From a virus, in the IMG/VR virus record IMGVR_UViG_3300037042_003108, positions 1-41,846 of that record: 41,846 nt of DNA. One strand, 5' to 3'. Positions 7,183 through 14,916 of this stretch are shown here, in pieces. Under the pieces are notes generated by a model. It searched no databases, was not told where the DNA came from, and saw only the letters and a program-made list of their open reading frames with translations. The first letter of the stretch is position 1, and each line of letters opens with the position of its first letter. A program made the position numbers and the translations under genes.

Positions 7183-7431
7183 ATGACGGAACCAGCGACC
7201 AATGGTCGTAACCCTCGGTTGCAGTTCGTTCGGTGGTACCGAAGCGAGCGTCGTCTGGACGTCTTGTTCGACGACTCCGGGACAGAGCGGCTCATCAAGT
7301 TCACCTGGCAGGGCACTGACAGCGTTCCGGGCAACTGGCTGGAGGCTACGAGGGAAGAGGCGGTCTACCAGCGCAACCAAGAGGCTCTCCGGGCCATCAG
7401 GGGGCTCACCCCAGGAGACCTCGGCGGATGA
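7183..7431 (+). CDS. Small protein upstream of the SF2 helicase, function unknown
   Basis: Predicted 82-residue protein, not recognised. The first part is Arg/Asn-rich, followed by a likely beta hairpin (LQFVRWYRSERRLDVLFDD) and a helical C-terminus. The ATG lies 6 nt after the -10 box, implying leaderless translation. The 21-bp operator-like motif at 7194 falls inside codons 4-11. Its stop overlaps the helicase start (ATGA), so the two are translationally coupled. Possibly a helicase partner or regulator; nothing in the sequence proves it. Confidence 0.6.
   Translation: MTEPATNGRNPRLQFVRWYRSERRLDVLFDDSGTERLIKFTWQGTDSVPGNWLEATREEAVYQRNQEALRAIRGLTPGDLGG
7194..7214 (+). promoter_or_regulatory. 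Operator-like near-palindrome, copy 1
   Basis: The core GCGACC-AAT-GGTCGT lies within a 21-bp stretch identical to 28827-28847. It falls about 12-32 bp downstream of the predicted start point, a position suited to a repressor roadblock. No regulator is identified. Confidence 0.5.
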
Positions 7432-8771
7432 AGGTCACTGTCGACTCCTATGCGTGGCTTCCCAGGGCCGAGCTGACGCCGGATCAGATCGTAAGCCTGA
7501 AGCACACCCTCACGGTCGTACCGATCAAGGTCGGGGACCATCCAGGCGAGGATCCGGAGCCCATCCCGTTGTATCAGGACGTCGGCGAATTCCTCGGCAT
7601 CCCCAGGGAGTTCTATTTCTCGCACCGTCGCCCCACGGTTCACGAGACCGTTCTGAAGGTCACGAAGGGGGCGCTCGATGACTGGTCTCCGGTCAAGTTT
7701 TCCGGGGACCTGCGTCCGGAGCAGCGGTCTGCGGTTCAGGAGGTCGCGACCATGTTCCGCTCGGGTACGCTTGGAGGCATCATCCAGGCAAAGCCGGGTT
7801 GGGGGAAGACAGTTGCCGCCCTAGCACTCGCGGCAGAGCTGTCGGTTCCGACGCTCGTCGTGGTCCACAAGGAGTTCCTGATGGACCAGTGGAAGGAGCG
7901 CATCAAGACCTTCCTGCCCGGCGCCAGCATCGGGCACGTTCAACAGGATATGTGTGACTTCCACGGGCGCACGGTGGTGATGGGGATGGTCCACTCGCTC
8001 GCAGGCGCGCGATACCCTGCGGACTTCTACGAGTGGCCTGGGCTCATCATCATTGACGAGGTCCATCGCATCGGGGCCTACACGTGGGCCCCGGTTCCAG
8101 CGAGGTTCCGGGCACGGTGGCGGCTCGGGTTCACGGCTACCCCGCGTAGGAAGGACGGCGCCGACGATGTGTTCTGGCACCACATCGGTCCCATCCTGTT
8201 CGCCGGGAAGGAAGAGCGCCTCAAGCCGACGATCAAGCGGGTGTGGACAAACTTCAAGCTGGTGCAGACAGACCGGTTCAACCCCAACCTCGCTCCGAGG
8301 CACCTCGTGATCAGGTTCCTGTGCGCGAGTCGGCACAGGAACGATGGGATCGTCGACCAGATCGTGCAGGCTCTGGCGAAGGGTCGAAAGTGTCTGGTGT
8401 TGAGCGAGCGCCTGGAGCACCTGGAACGCTTGGAGGCCCGGCTCTCGGCTGTCTGGCCTATGGAGTATGGGGCGCCTCCTACGGTCGGACACTACGTTGG
8501 AGGACGGACGAAGGGGCAGCTCGACGAATCCGCCAAGGCCAGGGTCATCATGGCGACGATCCAGTACGCCGCCGAAGGTCTCGACATCCCCGAGCTTGAC
8601 ACCCTGTTCCTCACGACACCGATGAGCGATGTCGAGCAGGCTATCGGTCGCATCCTTCGTCCTGTGGAGGGGAAGCGCCCTCCCATCGTAGTGGACTTCC
8701 GAGACGATGCTGTCCCTATGCTCGAAGCCTCCAGCAAGGCTCGGGATAGATACTACCGGAGGGCCTTCTGA
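7428..8771 (+). CDS. SF2 DNA helicase (UvsW/XPB-like)
   Basis: Predicted 447-residue superfamily 2 helicase acting in recombination, fork repair or branch migration, comparable in kind to T4 UvsW. Motif I is AKPGWGKT (121-128), motif II DEVH (210-213), motif III FTATP (235-239) and motif VI QAIGRILR (404-411), with GLDIPELD (384-391) as motif V. The N-terminal 90 residues form a small accessory domain of unknown fold. It overlaps the previous stop by ATGA and is itself overlapped (TGATG) by the next gene, so it is the core of an operon starting at 7183. It is followed closely by the RecA-like gene, supporting a recombination role. Confidence 0.85.
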   Translation: MKVTVDSYAWLPRAELTPDQIVSLKHTLTVVPIKVGDHPGEDPEPIPLYQDVGEFLGIPREFYFSHRRPTVHETVLKVTKGALDDWSPVKFSGDLRPEQRSAVQEVATMFRSGTLGGIIQAKPGWGKTVAALALAAELSVPTLVVVHKEFLMDQWKERIKTFLPGASIGHVQQDMCDFHGRTVVMGMVHSLAGARYPADFYEWPGLIIIDEVHRIGAYTWAPVPARFRARWRLGFTATPRRKDGADDVFWHHIGPILFAGKEERLKPTIKRVWTNFKLVQTDRFNPNLAPRHLVIRFLCASRHRNDGIVDQIVQALAKGRKCLVLSERLEHLERLEARLSAVWPMEYGAPPTVGHYVGGRTKGQLDESAKARVIMATIQYAAEGLDIPELDTLFLTTPMSDVEQAIGRILRPVEGKRPPIVVDFRDDAVPMLEASSKARDRYYRRAF

Positions 8772-9547
8772 TGGACTCGAAGGACCACAACGAGAAGCGT
8801 CGGAGTCGCTACGCTGGTGATTCAGAGTATCGGGAGAAGGTTCGGGGCTGGAACGACTCGGGGCGGCTTCGGGCGAAGGCAGCGGAGCGAGGGGCAGTCA
8901 AGATTCGACCTTCGAGCGGGTCCTGGAAGACGGTCGAGATCGAGATCGATGGTGTCCTCACGAGGGTGTTCACGGTCGGCGCGCTGGCGCGGGCGATCGG
9001 GAAGGGGGTGTCGACGATTCGGATGTGGGAGCGCAACGGGGTGCTTCCCGAGACGCCCTATCGGTCCTCGAAGGGGGACAGGCTTTACACCCTGGAGATG
9101 GTCGAGGCGGTCCGGGAGGCGATGCGGAAGTCAGGCAAGCTCAAGGAGTCGCTTCTGACTCCGAAGACAAAGCCTCCTTTCGTCGTTCGGAAGGTCCGTT
9201 TCTCAGGAGCCGAGCCGATCGAGATGAGGCTCTACAAGGTCGGGTCGCTCGCCAAGGCCGCGAACAGGACGGTGGTGGCTCTCTGCCTGATGGAGAAGCG
9301 GGGGGTGCTTCCGAAGACGCCGCTGATGGCGTCCGGGCTCAAGTACAGGCTCTACACGGTGGAGATGATCGAGGTGGTGCAGAAGGCGTTCGAGAAGAGG
9401 GGGAACCGAGTCCGGGGGAGGGAGGACTGGCTCGGGTTCTACGAAGAGGTGGTGCGCGAGTGGACGAGTCTCGGGGTAATGGACGCGAGGGTTGAAGATG
9501 AAGACGAAGGTGATTCCGGAAGAAGCGGTCCCTCCGATCACGGATGA
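8771..9547 (+). CDS. Protein with two MerR-like winged-helix domains
   Basis: Predicted 258-residue protein with a duplicated MerR-type DNA-binding unit. The first covers about 66-118 (FTVGALARAIGKGVSTIRMW, then RLYTLEMVEAV). The second covers about 154-208 (LYKVGSLAKAANRTVVALCL, then YRLYTVEMIEVV). Both keep the helix-turn-helix followed by a wing with 'YR/LYT'. A basic N-terminus precedes them and an acidic tail ends the protein. There is no effector-binding domain as in classical MerR. It may bind a direct or inverted repeat as a monomer and is a candidate regulator or origin/recombination DNA-binding factor. It starts TGATG at the helicase stop. Confidence 0.65.
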   Translation: MDSKDHNEKRRSRYAGDSEYREKVRGWNDSGRLRAKAAERGAVKIRPSSGSWKTVEIEIDGVLTRVFTVGALARAIGKGVSTIRMWERNGVLPETPYRSSKGDRLYTLEMVEAVREAMRKSGKLKESLLTPKTKPPFVVRKVRFSGAEPIEMRLYKVGSLAKAANRTVVALCLMEKRGVLPKTPLMASGLKYRLYTVEMIEVVQKAFEKRGNRVRGREDWLGFYEEVVREWTSLGVMDARVEDEDEGDSGRSGPSDHG

Positions 9548-9935
9548 GGATCGGCTGGAGCAAGATCATCGGGAGTTTGAAGAGATCCTGGTGGATGGCC
9601 CAGTGGTGTGCGCTCCGATCGTGCTGACGGTCACGCGCCAATACAAGCATGGGGGAGAGAAGGTCGAGGACGACGAGGTTCTGGCGGACGACACGCTGGA
9701 GGTACTGGATTTTCACGTACCCCCGGGCGAGGTCGATGTTCGGGTAGGGGTCACGAAGAACCTGGGCAACTACGAGTCGGTCCACGTTTCTGTCGGACTC
9801 AGGGTTCCCTGCTATCGAGAGGAGGCTGTGGAAGCCTTCAACCATGCCAGGGAGTTCGTGACGAAGCGGGTCCAGGACGAGATCACGAGTGCCATCGAGG
9901 CGGCGAAGACCAAGGGCGTGAAGGCGCTCTTCTGA
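9498..9935 (+). CDS. Small acidic phage protein of the 'NLGNYES' type, function unknown
   Basis: Predicted 145-residue protein. The ATG at 9498 is preferred over an in-frame TTG two codons earlier. It overlaps the preceding gene by 50 bp. An acidic N-terminal third leads to a beta-rich centre with the phrase TKNLGNYESVHVSVGLRVP, then a long C-terminal amphipathic helix (about 105-140). This phrase resembles small proteins I associate with phage replication regions; no biochemical role is known to me. It lies directly before the RecA-like gene and probably belongs to the same operon. Confidence 0.6.
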   Translation: MKTKVIPEEAVPPITDEDRLEQDHREFEEILVDGPVVCAPIVLTVTRQYKHGGEKVEDDEVLADDTLEVLDFHVPPGEVDVRVGVTKNLGNYESVHVSVGLRVPCYREEAVEAFNHAREFVTKRVQDEITSAIEAAKTKGVKALF

Positions 9936-9944
9936 GGAGACCAC

Positions 9945-11075
9945 ATGGGAGAACGCTTCGACAGGCTCCTTGCGAGCAAGCTCGTCGCGGACATGCGTAA
10001 GGCGCACGGGGAGTCCATCATCGTGGCTGCGAGGGACTATCGCATCCAGCGGGTGCCGCGCGTCAAGACCGGCATCTTCATGCTCGACTACGCCCTGGGT
10101 GGGGGCTTCCCGGCCGGGCGAACCAACATCGTCTGGGGCGGGAAGTCGACCGGCAAGTCGGACATCTGCACTCGCGCGCTCGCGAACGCTCAGATGCTGT
10201 GCTCGAACTGCTACAAGGTACTCCCCGCGTTCGCCAGCTTCGTGGTCGCGGACGCGGATGGGGTGATGGACGTGTGCTCCTGCGACGAGCCCAGGGACCA
10301 CGTCTGCGCCTACATCGACGTCGAGGGCACCTGGGACCAGGAGTGGGCCCGGAACCACGGGGTCAACACCGACACGGTCCTGCTCTCTGTTCCGGAGTAC
10401 GCCGAGCAGACCTTGGACATCGCCGAAGGGCTCCTCTTGTCGGGCGAGGTCGACTTCCTGGTGATCGACTCCCTGGCGTTCTTGACCCCTGCGAAGGAGA
10501 TCGAGGAGAGCACCGCGAAAGCTCTCCAGGCAGAGCAGGCTCGCGTCCTCGGGAGAGGCATCAGGAAGTTCGGCGCCGCGCTCAACAAGTTGGGGAACCA
10601 GACCGGTCGACGCCCCACGCTGTTGTTCACGAATCAGATCAGGATGAAGGTCGGGCTTCTCTTCGGGAACCCCGAGACGCAGCCCGGGGGGAACGCCCCA
10701 GGGTTCTCCGCCACGACGGAGACGAAGACGTACGGTGGCAAGTATCAGATGGATGACGTGACCGGAAGACCGATCCACGTCGATCTCGACTTTCGGGTGG
10801 AGAAGAACAAGTCGGCTGGGGCGCACATCGAGGGGTCGTGGCGTCTGATGTTGAGCGACGGCGAGCTGAAGAAGAAGGGCGAGGTCTACGACGAGCCCGC
10901 TCTGGTCGATAAGGCGCTGGCGCTCGGGCTCATCGAGAAGGTCAACAACAGCAACTGGAAATGCCTGGGAGAGAGCCACAGGTCGAAGTCCGCGATCGTT
11001 CAGATGCTGGCGAAGGATCCGGCAGCGAAGCAAGTGTTCACGCGAGCGATGCTGAAGGTTCTGCTGGTGGACTGA
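9945..11075 (+). CDS. RecA/UvsX-like recombinase with a cysteine-rich insertion
   Basis: Predicted 376-residue recombinase that would form filaments on ssDNA and drive strand exchange for repair and recombination-dependent replication. Walker A is GGKSTGKS (65-72), the catalytic-glutamate strand is YIDVEGTWD (123-131), and Walker B is FLVIDSLAFL (171-180). Between Walker A and the glutamate strand lies an extra segment with C86, C89, C111, C113 and C121, likely a zinc-binding insert not present in E. coli RecA. A later segment GNPETQPGG (about 241-250) fits the DNA-binding L2 loop. Strong GAGGAG site before the ATG. Ordinary RecA features otherwise. Confidence 0.85.
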   Translation: MGERFDRLLASKLVADMRKAHGESIIVAARDYRIQRVPRVKTGIFMLDYALGGGFPAGRTNIVWGGKSTGKSDICTRALANAQMLCSNCYKVLPAFASFVVADADGVMDVCSCDEPRDHVCAYIDVEGTWDQEWARNHGVNTDTVLLSVPEYAEQTLDIAEGLLLSGEVDFLVIDSLAFLTPAKEIEESTAKALQAEQARVLGRGIRKFGAALNKLGNQTGRRPTLLFTNQIRMKVGLLFGNPETQPGGNAPGFSATTETKTYGGKYQMDDVTGRPIHVDLDFRVEKNKSAGAHIEGSWRLMLSDGELKKKGEVYDEPALVDKALALGLIEKVNNSNWKCLGESHRSKSAIVQMLAKDPAAKQVFTRAMLKVLLVD

Positions 11076-11494
11076 AGGGGCCGACGCCCCGAGTTTTCGC
11101 GGATCGCAACTACGAGCGCTCGAAGCGATCGACGCGCCACGAACGACGTGTAGCTCAGAAGCTGGGAGCGAAGCGCCTCCCTCGTTCCGGAGGGAGGCCC
11201 TGGTCCAAGTACGACTCGACCACGGACGGCGGCGACCTGACCAGCCCCGTGTTGCACGTGGAACACAAGAGGGTAGAGCCGAAGACCAAGTCGATCAGGA
11301 TCCCCAGGGAGTGGCTGTCGAAGGTCTCCGAGGGCGCCAGACGCCGGTTGAAGGTGCCTGCTATCGTCGTCACCTTTGAGGACGCTCAGGGGTATGAGGC
11401 GGACTGGCTGATGGTTCCCCTGGACACGGCGAAGCGCTTGATGGACGTCCAGTTGTCGGAGGAGGCTGATGAAGATCGGGGCGAGAGACCTTGA
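10961..11494 (+). CDS. PD-(D/E)XK nuclease, Hjc-like resolvase or endonuclease
   Basis: Up to 177 residues. Catalytic pattern: E61 (RHERRVAQKLGA), GD at 91-92, then E101-x-K103 in HVEHKR, the PD-(D/E)XK signature; a following helix has IPREWL. This resembles compact Holliday-junction or VRR-type nucleases. The start is uncertain. The only standard in-frame start is ATG 10961, 115 bp inside the recombinase gene; the conserved part begins after residue 45, and a CTG at 11070 near the recombinase stop is an alternative. With the RuvC-like protein at 13154 it gives two possible resolvases in one module. Confidence 0.65.
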   Translation: MPGREPQVEVRDRSDAGEGSGSEASVHASDAEGSAGGLKGPTPRVFADRNYERSKRSTRHERRVAQKLGAKRLPRSGGRPWSKYDSTTDGGDLTSPVLHVEHKRVEPKTKSIRIPREWLSKVSEGARRRLKVPAIVVTFEDAQGYEADWLMVPLDTAKRLMDVQLSEEADEDRGERP

Positions 11495-11798
11495 GCGACT
11501 CCGTGAGAACCTCACCATTTCCGCGCTCGGGAGGGTGCGGTTGATCGTCGAGTCGGAGGAGGGAAAGCTCTCCATCCAGATGGAGTGCATTTCGTGTGAG
11601 GAGCTGTTAGAGTGGGACTCCAAGAAGAGGTGGTGGGCGTGTCCGGCGTGTCGACAGGAAACCACTGAGCAGGAGGCCGGGGACCTTTTCTCGGAGTGCC
11701 ACCGGGCGCTCGGGATCGTGATGGATGGACGGACGACGGATGATGGCAAAGGAGCTGGACGATGGGCCGATCGGCTGCGGGGTCTGATGGGGAGCTGA
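11469..11798 (+). CDS. Small zinc-ribbon protein
   Basis: Predicted 109-residue protein starting at ATG behind GGAGGAGGCTG, overlapping the nuclease gene by 26 bp. Two Cys pairs (CISC, then CPAC about 18 residues later, around residues 40-61) make a zinc ribbon with an intervening WDSKKRWW strand. The rest is charged and helical. Small ribbons of this kind in phage operons often act as transcription or replication accessories; no specific role can be given. Its end overlaps the following nuclease gene by 37 bp. Confidence 0.6.
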   Translation: MKIGARDLERLRENLTISALGRVRLIVESEEGKLSIQMECISCEELLEWDSKKRWWACPACRQETTEQEAGDLFSECHRALGIVMDGRTTDDGKGAGRWADRLRGLMGS

Positions 11799-12661
11799 AG
11801 CCCCTGATTCGTAGGGCCCTCCGGAGCGTCAGAGAGACGCATCCATTGAACGCCAACGTAGCTGCGGACGCGCCGGGAGGGATGATCCGCATCTCCGCCT
11901 TCGCGGGCCTCTGCGCGCGTGAGGAGGTGCTCTGTTCGGCTGGGAGGCTCAATCTCGTCCGGAAGGAGGCCATCGAGCCTGACGTCGGGACGTACTTCGA
12001 GCACGGGAACGGTCTGCACTGGGTAATTCAGAATCGAATCCTCCCGGACACCGGAGTCATTCGAGGGCGGTGGTTGTGCGGCCACTGCGGGGAGTACTAC
12101 GGCGGGTACAAGGCGTGGATAGTCGACGCCGACGGGCCCAAGAAGAACAAGGAAGTGCTGCACGCCGCGCAGCAGCCTCGTTTCAAGACCTGTCCCTCCT
12201 GCGACGCCCCGATGACCTCGGCGTCCAGCATGTACTCCGAGCAGCTCATCTACGACCCGACGTATCGCTTGACTGGACACCCTGACGGGTTCCTGTGGAT
12301 TGAGTCTCTTCCGGGTCTCGGTCTCCTGGAGGTCAAGAGCATCAACCCCAAGGGCGCGTGGGAGGTTCGGGGGTGCCCGAAGTTGGACCACGTCGTCCAG
12401 GCGCAGTGCTATATGTGGCTCACCGGTTGTCGTTGGGCGAAGATCCTCTACTGGGACAAGGCCGGTCAGGGGATGTCTTCGTTCATCGAGCACCTCATCG
12501 AGTATGACGAGGACCACGTCGATGCGATCCGAAATCTCCTCCAGGCGATCTGGGAGGGTGTGAAGGGGGAGGGCATCCCGGAGCGCATCTGTGAGTCCTC
12601 CGTGTGCTCCCGCGCGAAGTTGTGCTCCGTGGCGAAACCCTGCTTCGAGGAGGTTCGATGA
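11762..12661 (+). CDS. Cas4/RecB-like PD-(D/E)XK exonuclease with Cys clusters
   Basis: Predicted 299-residue nuclease. The catalytic core reads GHPDG (D175), LLEVKS (E190, K192) and HVVQAQCYMWL (Q213/Q215 with Tyr), the RecB/Cas4 motif set. Four cysteines near the C-terminus (C277, C282, C288, C294), perhaps with C51 or C58, fit an iron-sulfur cluster as in Cas4/AddB. An additional CGHC...CPSC ribbon (106-147) is inserted upstream of the core. Expected to resect DNA ends for recombination or replication. No cas1 or cas2 is present, so a CRISPR role is not implied. The start overlaps the ribbon-protein gene; the end overlaps the next gene by ATGA. Confidence 0.8.
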   Translation: MGRSAAGSDGELKPLIRRALRSVRETHPLNANVAADAPGGMIRISAFAGLCAREEVLCSAGRLNLVRKEAIEPDVGTYFEHGNGLHWVIQNRILPDTGVIRGRWLCGHCGEYYGGYKAWIVDADGPKKNKEVLHAAQQPRFKTCPSCDAPMTSASSMYSEQLIYDPTYRLTGHPDGFLWIESLPGLGLLEVKSINPKGAWEVRGCPKLDHVVQAQCYMWLTGCRWAKILYWDKAGQGMSSFIEHLIEYDEDHVDAIRNLLQAIWEGVKGEGIPERICESSVCSRAKLCSVAKPCFEEVR

Positions 12662-13164
12662 TGTCGGACGAAGCGACCCTCAAGGAGACTCAGGAGAAGG
12701 CCCCAGATCCAGCGCCGCCCCAGGAAGGCTTCCCCCCACTGATTGTGGACCCCAATCGGCTCTTTCCCCTTCCGCAGTCGATGTGGGACGCGCACTGCGA
12801 CCACTGCGATAAGCGGCAGTCCCGATGGCTGTTCGTGCCCGTCGAGATGGGTCCTCCGATCGAAATCAACGTGCCCGGTTCGACACGGGCGGCTGGGCAC
12901 GTGATCTGTTCGCTGTGCTGGCTCTACGAGTCCGAGTGGGGGCTCAAGCGTCGAGAGCACATCGACGCCTACATCCGTGAGGTCGAGCTTGAGAGCAAGG
13001 CCGTCTTCGCCAGGGCGGAGGACGGTCGGTTGTGGAGCTGTCGGGATGCGGATCGCATCATGGGCGCGATCGCCCTGACGTCCCGCATCTTCGTTCGCCA
13101 CCACATGCAGATGCAGCTCCGGAAGCAGATGGGGGTGGGGAGCGGAGGGTCGGATGGGGAGTGA
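12658..13164 (+). CDS. CxxC-containing protein, function unknown
   Basis: Predicted 168-residue protein. The ATG at 12658 is selected because it follows GAGGAGGTTCG and overlaps the nuclease stop as ATGA. Two CxxC pairs (CDHC and CSLC, about 40 residues apart) could bind zinc; the N-terminal 40 residues are Pro/Glu-rich and the C-terminal half is helical and basic. Overlaps the RuvC-like gene by 11 bp, so it is translationally coupled with it. No family is recognised. Confidence 0.6.
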   Translation: MMSDEATLKETQEKAPDPAPPQEGFPPLIVDPNRLFPLPQSMWDAHCDHCDKRQSRWLFVPVEMGPPIEINVPGSTRAAGHVICSLCWLYESEWGLKRREHIDAYIREVELESKAVFARAEDGRLWSCRDADRIMGAIALTSRIFVRHHMQMQLRKQMGVGSGGSDGE

Positions 13165-13717
13165 CGTGTACATCCTCGGGGTCGACCCCGGCTTTGCGTC
13201 CTTCGGGTGGTGTATCGTTCAGCTCCTTCCTCAAGGGGAGGAGGTGATGAAGGTGGACGTCGTCCGGACCGAGAAGTCCTCGAAGAAGAAGAACGTGAAG
13301 GCGTCGGACGACGACTTCCACCGGTCTCAGGAGATCGCCAAGGTGCTCCATGCCACCGTGGAGAAGTGGAAGCCGAGGGCCGTTGCCGCCGAAGCGATGT
13401 CTTTCACCCGGAATGCCAGCTCTGCGGCCAAGGTCGCGAGGGTGTGGGGGGTGCTCGCAGACCTGTGTCTCGTTCACAATCTTCCGATGGTTCAGGCCAG
13501 CCCGCAGGAGATCAAGAAGGTTCTCTGCTCGGACAAGTCCGCGACGAAGGAGCAGGTGCAGGAGGCGTTGGAAGGACGCTACCAGCGCGACTTCCTGCTG
13601 TTCACCCAGCAGGTCCCGAAGGGCCAGTGGGAGCACGGGTTCGACGCGGCTGGGGCTGTGGTGGCGTGCTTGGACACCGACGTGCTCAGGATGGCTCGTC
13701 GGATGGGCGGGTCATGA
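13154..13717 (+). CDS. RuvC-like Holliday junction resolvase
   Basis: Predicted 187-residue RNase H-fold nuclease. Acidic residues occur in the expected order: D11 in ILGVDPGFASFGW, E80 in AVAAEAMSF, and H161/D164 in EHGFDAAGAVVA, with a KK pair at 121-122. This matches RuvC in length and layout, so it should cleave four-way junctions produced by recombination or stalled forks before packaging. It starts inside the preceding gene and ends ATGA into the SSB gene. Phage RuvC-type enzymes can also act on flaps; the substrate is not decided by sequence. Confidence 0.8.
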   Translation: MGSDVYILGVDPGFASFGWCIVQLLPQGEEVMKVDVVRTEKSSKKKNVKASDDDFHRSQEIAKVLHATVEKWKPRAVAAEAMSFTRNASSAAKVARVWGVLADLCLVHNLPMVQASPQEIKKVLCSDKSATKEQVQEALEGRYQRDFLLFTQQVPKGQWEHGFDAAGAVVACLDTDVLRMARRMGGS

Positions 13718-14076
13718 GGGGTATCAACAAGATGATCATCTCGGGGAACGTGTCGGGGGACATCAACTTCTCCGAGCTGCCTGGAGGGGACCCAGCGCTT
13801 TCGTTCGCGTTGGCCTCGGATCGGCGCGATGGCGGTGGGGGTCAGGTGACGGTGTGGGCCCGCGTGAACGTATACATCATCCCCCTGATCGACATCTGCC
13901 GGATTCGATTGAAGAAAGGGGGCTACGTCCTCATCGATGGGGAGCTGATGAACCGGGAAGGTGTGCATGGGAAGCTCACCGAAATTCGAGCCCGGGAGAT
14001 CATCTTCCTGGATCCGGCATCGTTTGGGAGAGGAGATCGGGATGGCACTAAGCGGAGTAGGGCTAACAGCGACTGA
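13714..14076 (+). CDS. ssb: OB-fold single-stranded DNA-binding protein (bacterial SSB type)
   Basis: Predicted 120-residue protein starting ATGA at the resolvase stop. It follows the bacterial SSB pattern: MIISGNVSGD, SFALASDRR, VTVWARVNV, then KKGGYVLIDGEL and a final TEIRAREIIFL strand. The usual glycine-rich linker and acidic DDDIPF-like tip are missing; it ends in the basic stretch TKRSRANSD. It could bind ssDNA without recruiting partners, leaving that to the EDVPF-tailed protein at 6338. The end overlaps the next gene by 35 bp. Confidence 0.75.
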   Translation: MRGINKMIISGNVSGDINFSELPGGDPALSFALASDRRDGGGGQVTVWARVNVYIIPLIDICRIRLKKGGYVLIDGELMNREGVHGKLTEIRAREIIFLDPASFGRGDRDGTKRSRANSD

Positions 14077-14914
14077 CATCCCCGGGTCGGAGACCTGGAG
14101 CGACAAGGTTCGGCGTCGCGCTCGAACCCTGATTCGGACGATCGACAAGGGGTACATGGAGCTGGGGGAGTTGCTTTACACGGTGCATGACACTCCGGTC
14201 GACGGGAATCCCAACAACCCGTCGGTCTGCGTGTCGTGGGGGTACTCAGGCTTCGCGGACTGGGCCACGAAGGAGCTTTCACTCCATCGACGGAAGGCTG
14301 AGAGGCTTCGGCGCATCTGGTGGGAGCTGGAGGTGCGTCTTGCTGGTCAGCTCTCGACCGCGATCAAGCAGCGCATCGTGGAGCTGGGGTGGTCGAAGGT
14401 TCGAGAGATCGTGCGTGTGTTGTCAGGCGAGAACGCGGAGCAGTGGGTCGAGATGGCTGAGAACCTCACGCACCCGGAGTTGTGCGCCGCCATTCGACAG
14501 GCGCTGATCGATCAGGAGAAGAAGGATCAGGCCGAGGCTGTCGGGTCGGAGGACGAAGACGATGAGGAGGGCGGGTACCCGAACCCTCCAGAGGACATCG
14601 ATCGGTTCAAGTGGAAGAATTTTCACCTGACTCCGGAACAGCGTGAGAACGTGAGGATGGCGATCGAGCGGGCGAAGGAGATGGCAAGCTCGACCAAGGA
14701 GGGCCACTGCCTCGACCTCATTTGCACCGACTTTCTAGCTACGAACGACTTTCGGAAAGCCGACGACCCCGAGACCCCTCTGCGGTTTCTGGTGAAGTTC
14801 GAGCGCCTCATGGGGCGTCGTATCGTGATCGTGGATCCCGAGACCTGGACGATCGAGTACGGGATCGACGCTCTGCAACGTGTCGCGGACGCGCGAGACA
14901 AGAAAGGGGATTAG
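14042..14914 (+). CDS. Helical protein upstream of ParB-like gene, function unknown
   Basis: Predicted 290-residue protein; ATG 14042 follows GAGAGGAGATCGGG. The N-terminal part is helical, with IDKGYMELGELLY and WGYSGFADWATKEL, reminiscent of phage proteins that sit beside ParB-like factors. A strongly acidic stretch (SEDEDDEEGG, about 169-178) divides it from a C-terminal helical domain starting LTPEQRENVRMAIERAK. No catalytic motif was recognised. It is transcribed with a 76-residue peptide and the ParB-like gene, suggesting joint action on DNA, but this is only context. Confidence 0.6.
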   Translation: MALSGVGLTATDIPGSETWSDKVRRRARTLIRTIDKGYMELGELLYTVHDTPVDGNPNNPSVCVSWGYSGFADWATKELSLHRRKAERLRRIWWELEVRLAGQLSTAIKQRIVELGWSKVREIVRVLSGENAEQWVEMAENLTHPELCAAIRQALIDQEKKDQAEAVGSEDEDDEEGGYPNPPEDIDRFKWKNFHLTPEQRENVRMAIERAKEMASSTKEGHCLDLICTDFLATNDFRKADDPETPLRFLVKFERLMGRRIVIVDPETWTIEYGIDALQRVADARDKKGD

Positions 14915-14916
14915 AA

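Noticed and set aside
9339-11033. 564-codon open frame on the minus strand opposite the RecA-like gene
   Set aside because: Shadow of a clearly coding + strand with RecA motifs; no recognisable protein.
11762-12661. Cas4 of a CRISPR adaptation system
   Set aside because: No cas1, cas2 or repeat array in the window; a phage end-processing nuclease is simpler.
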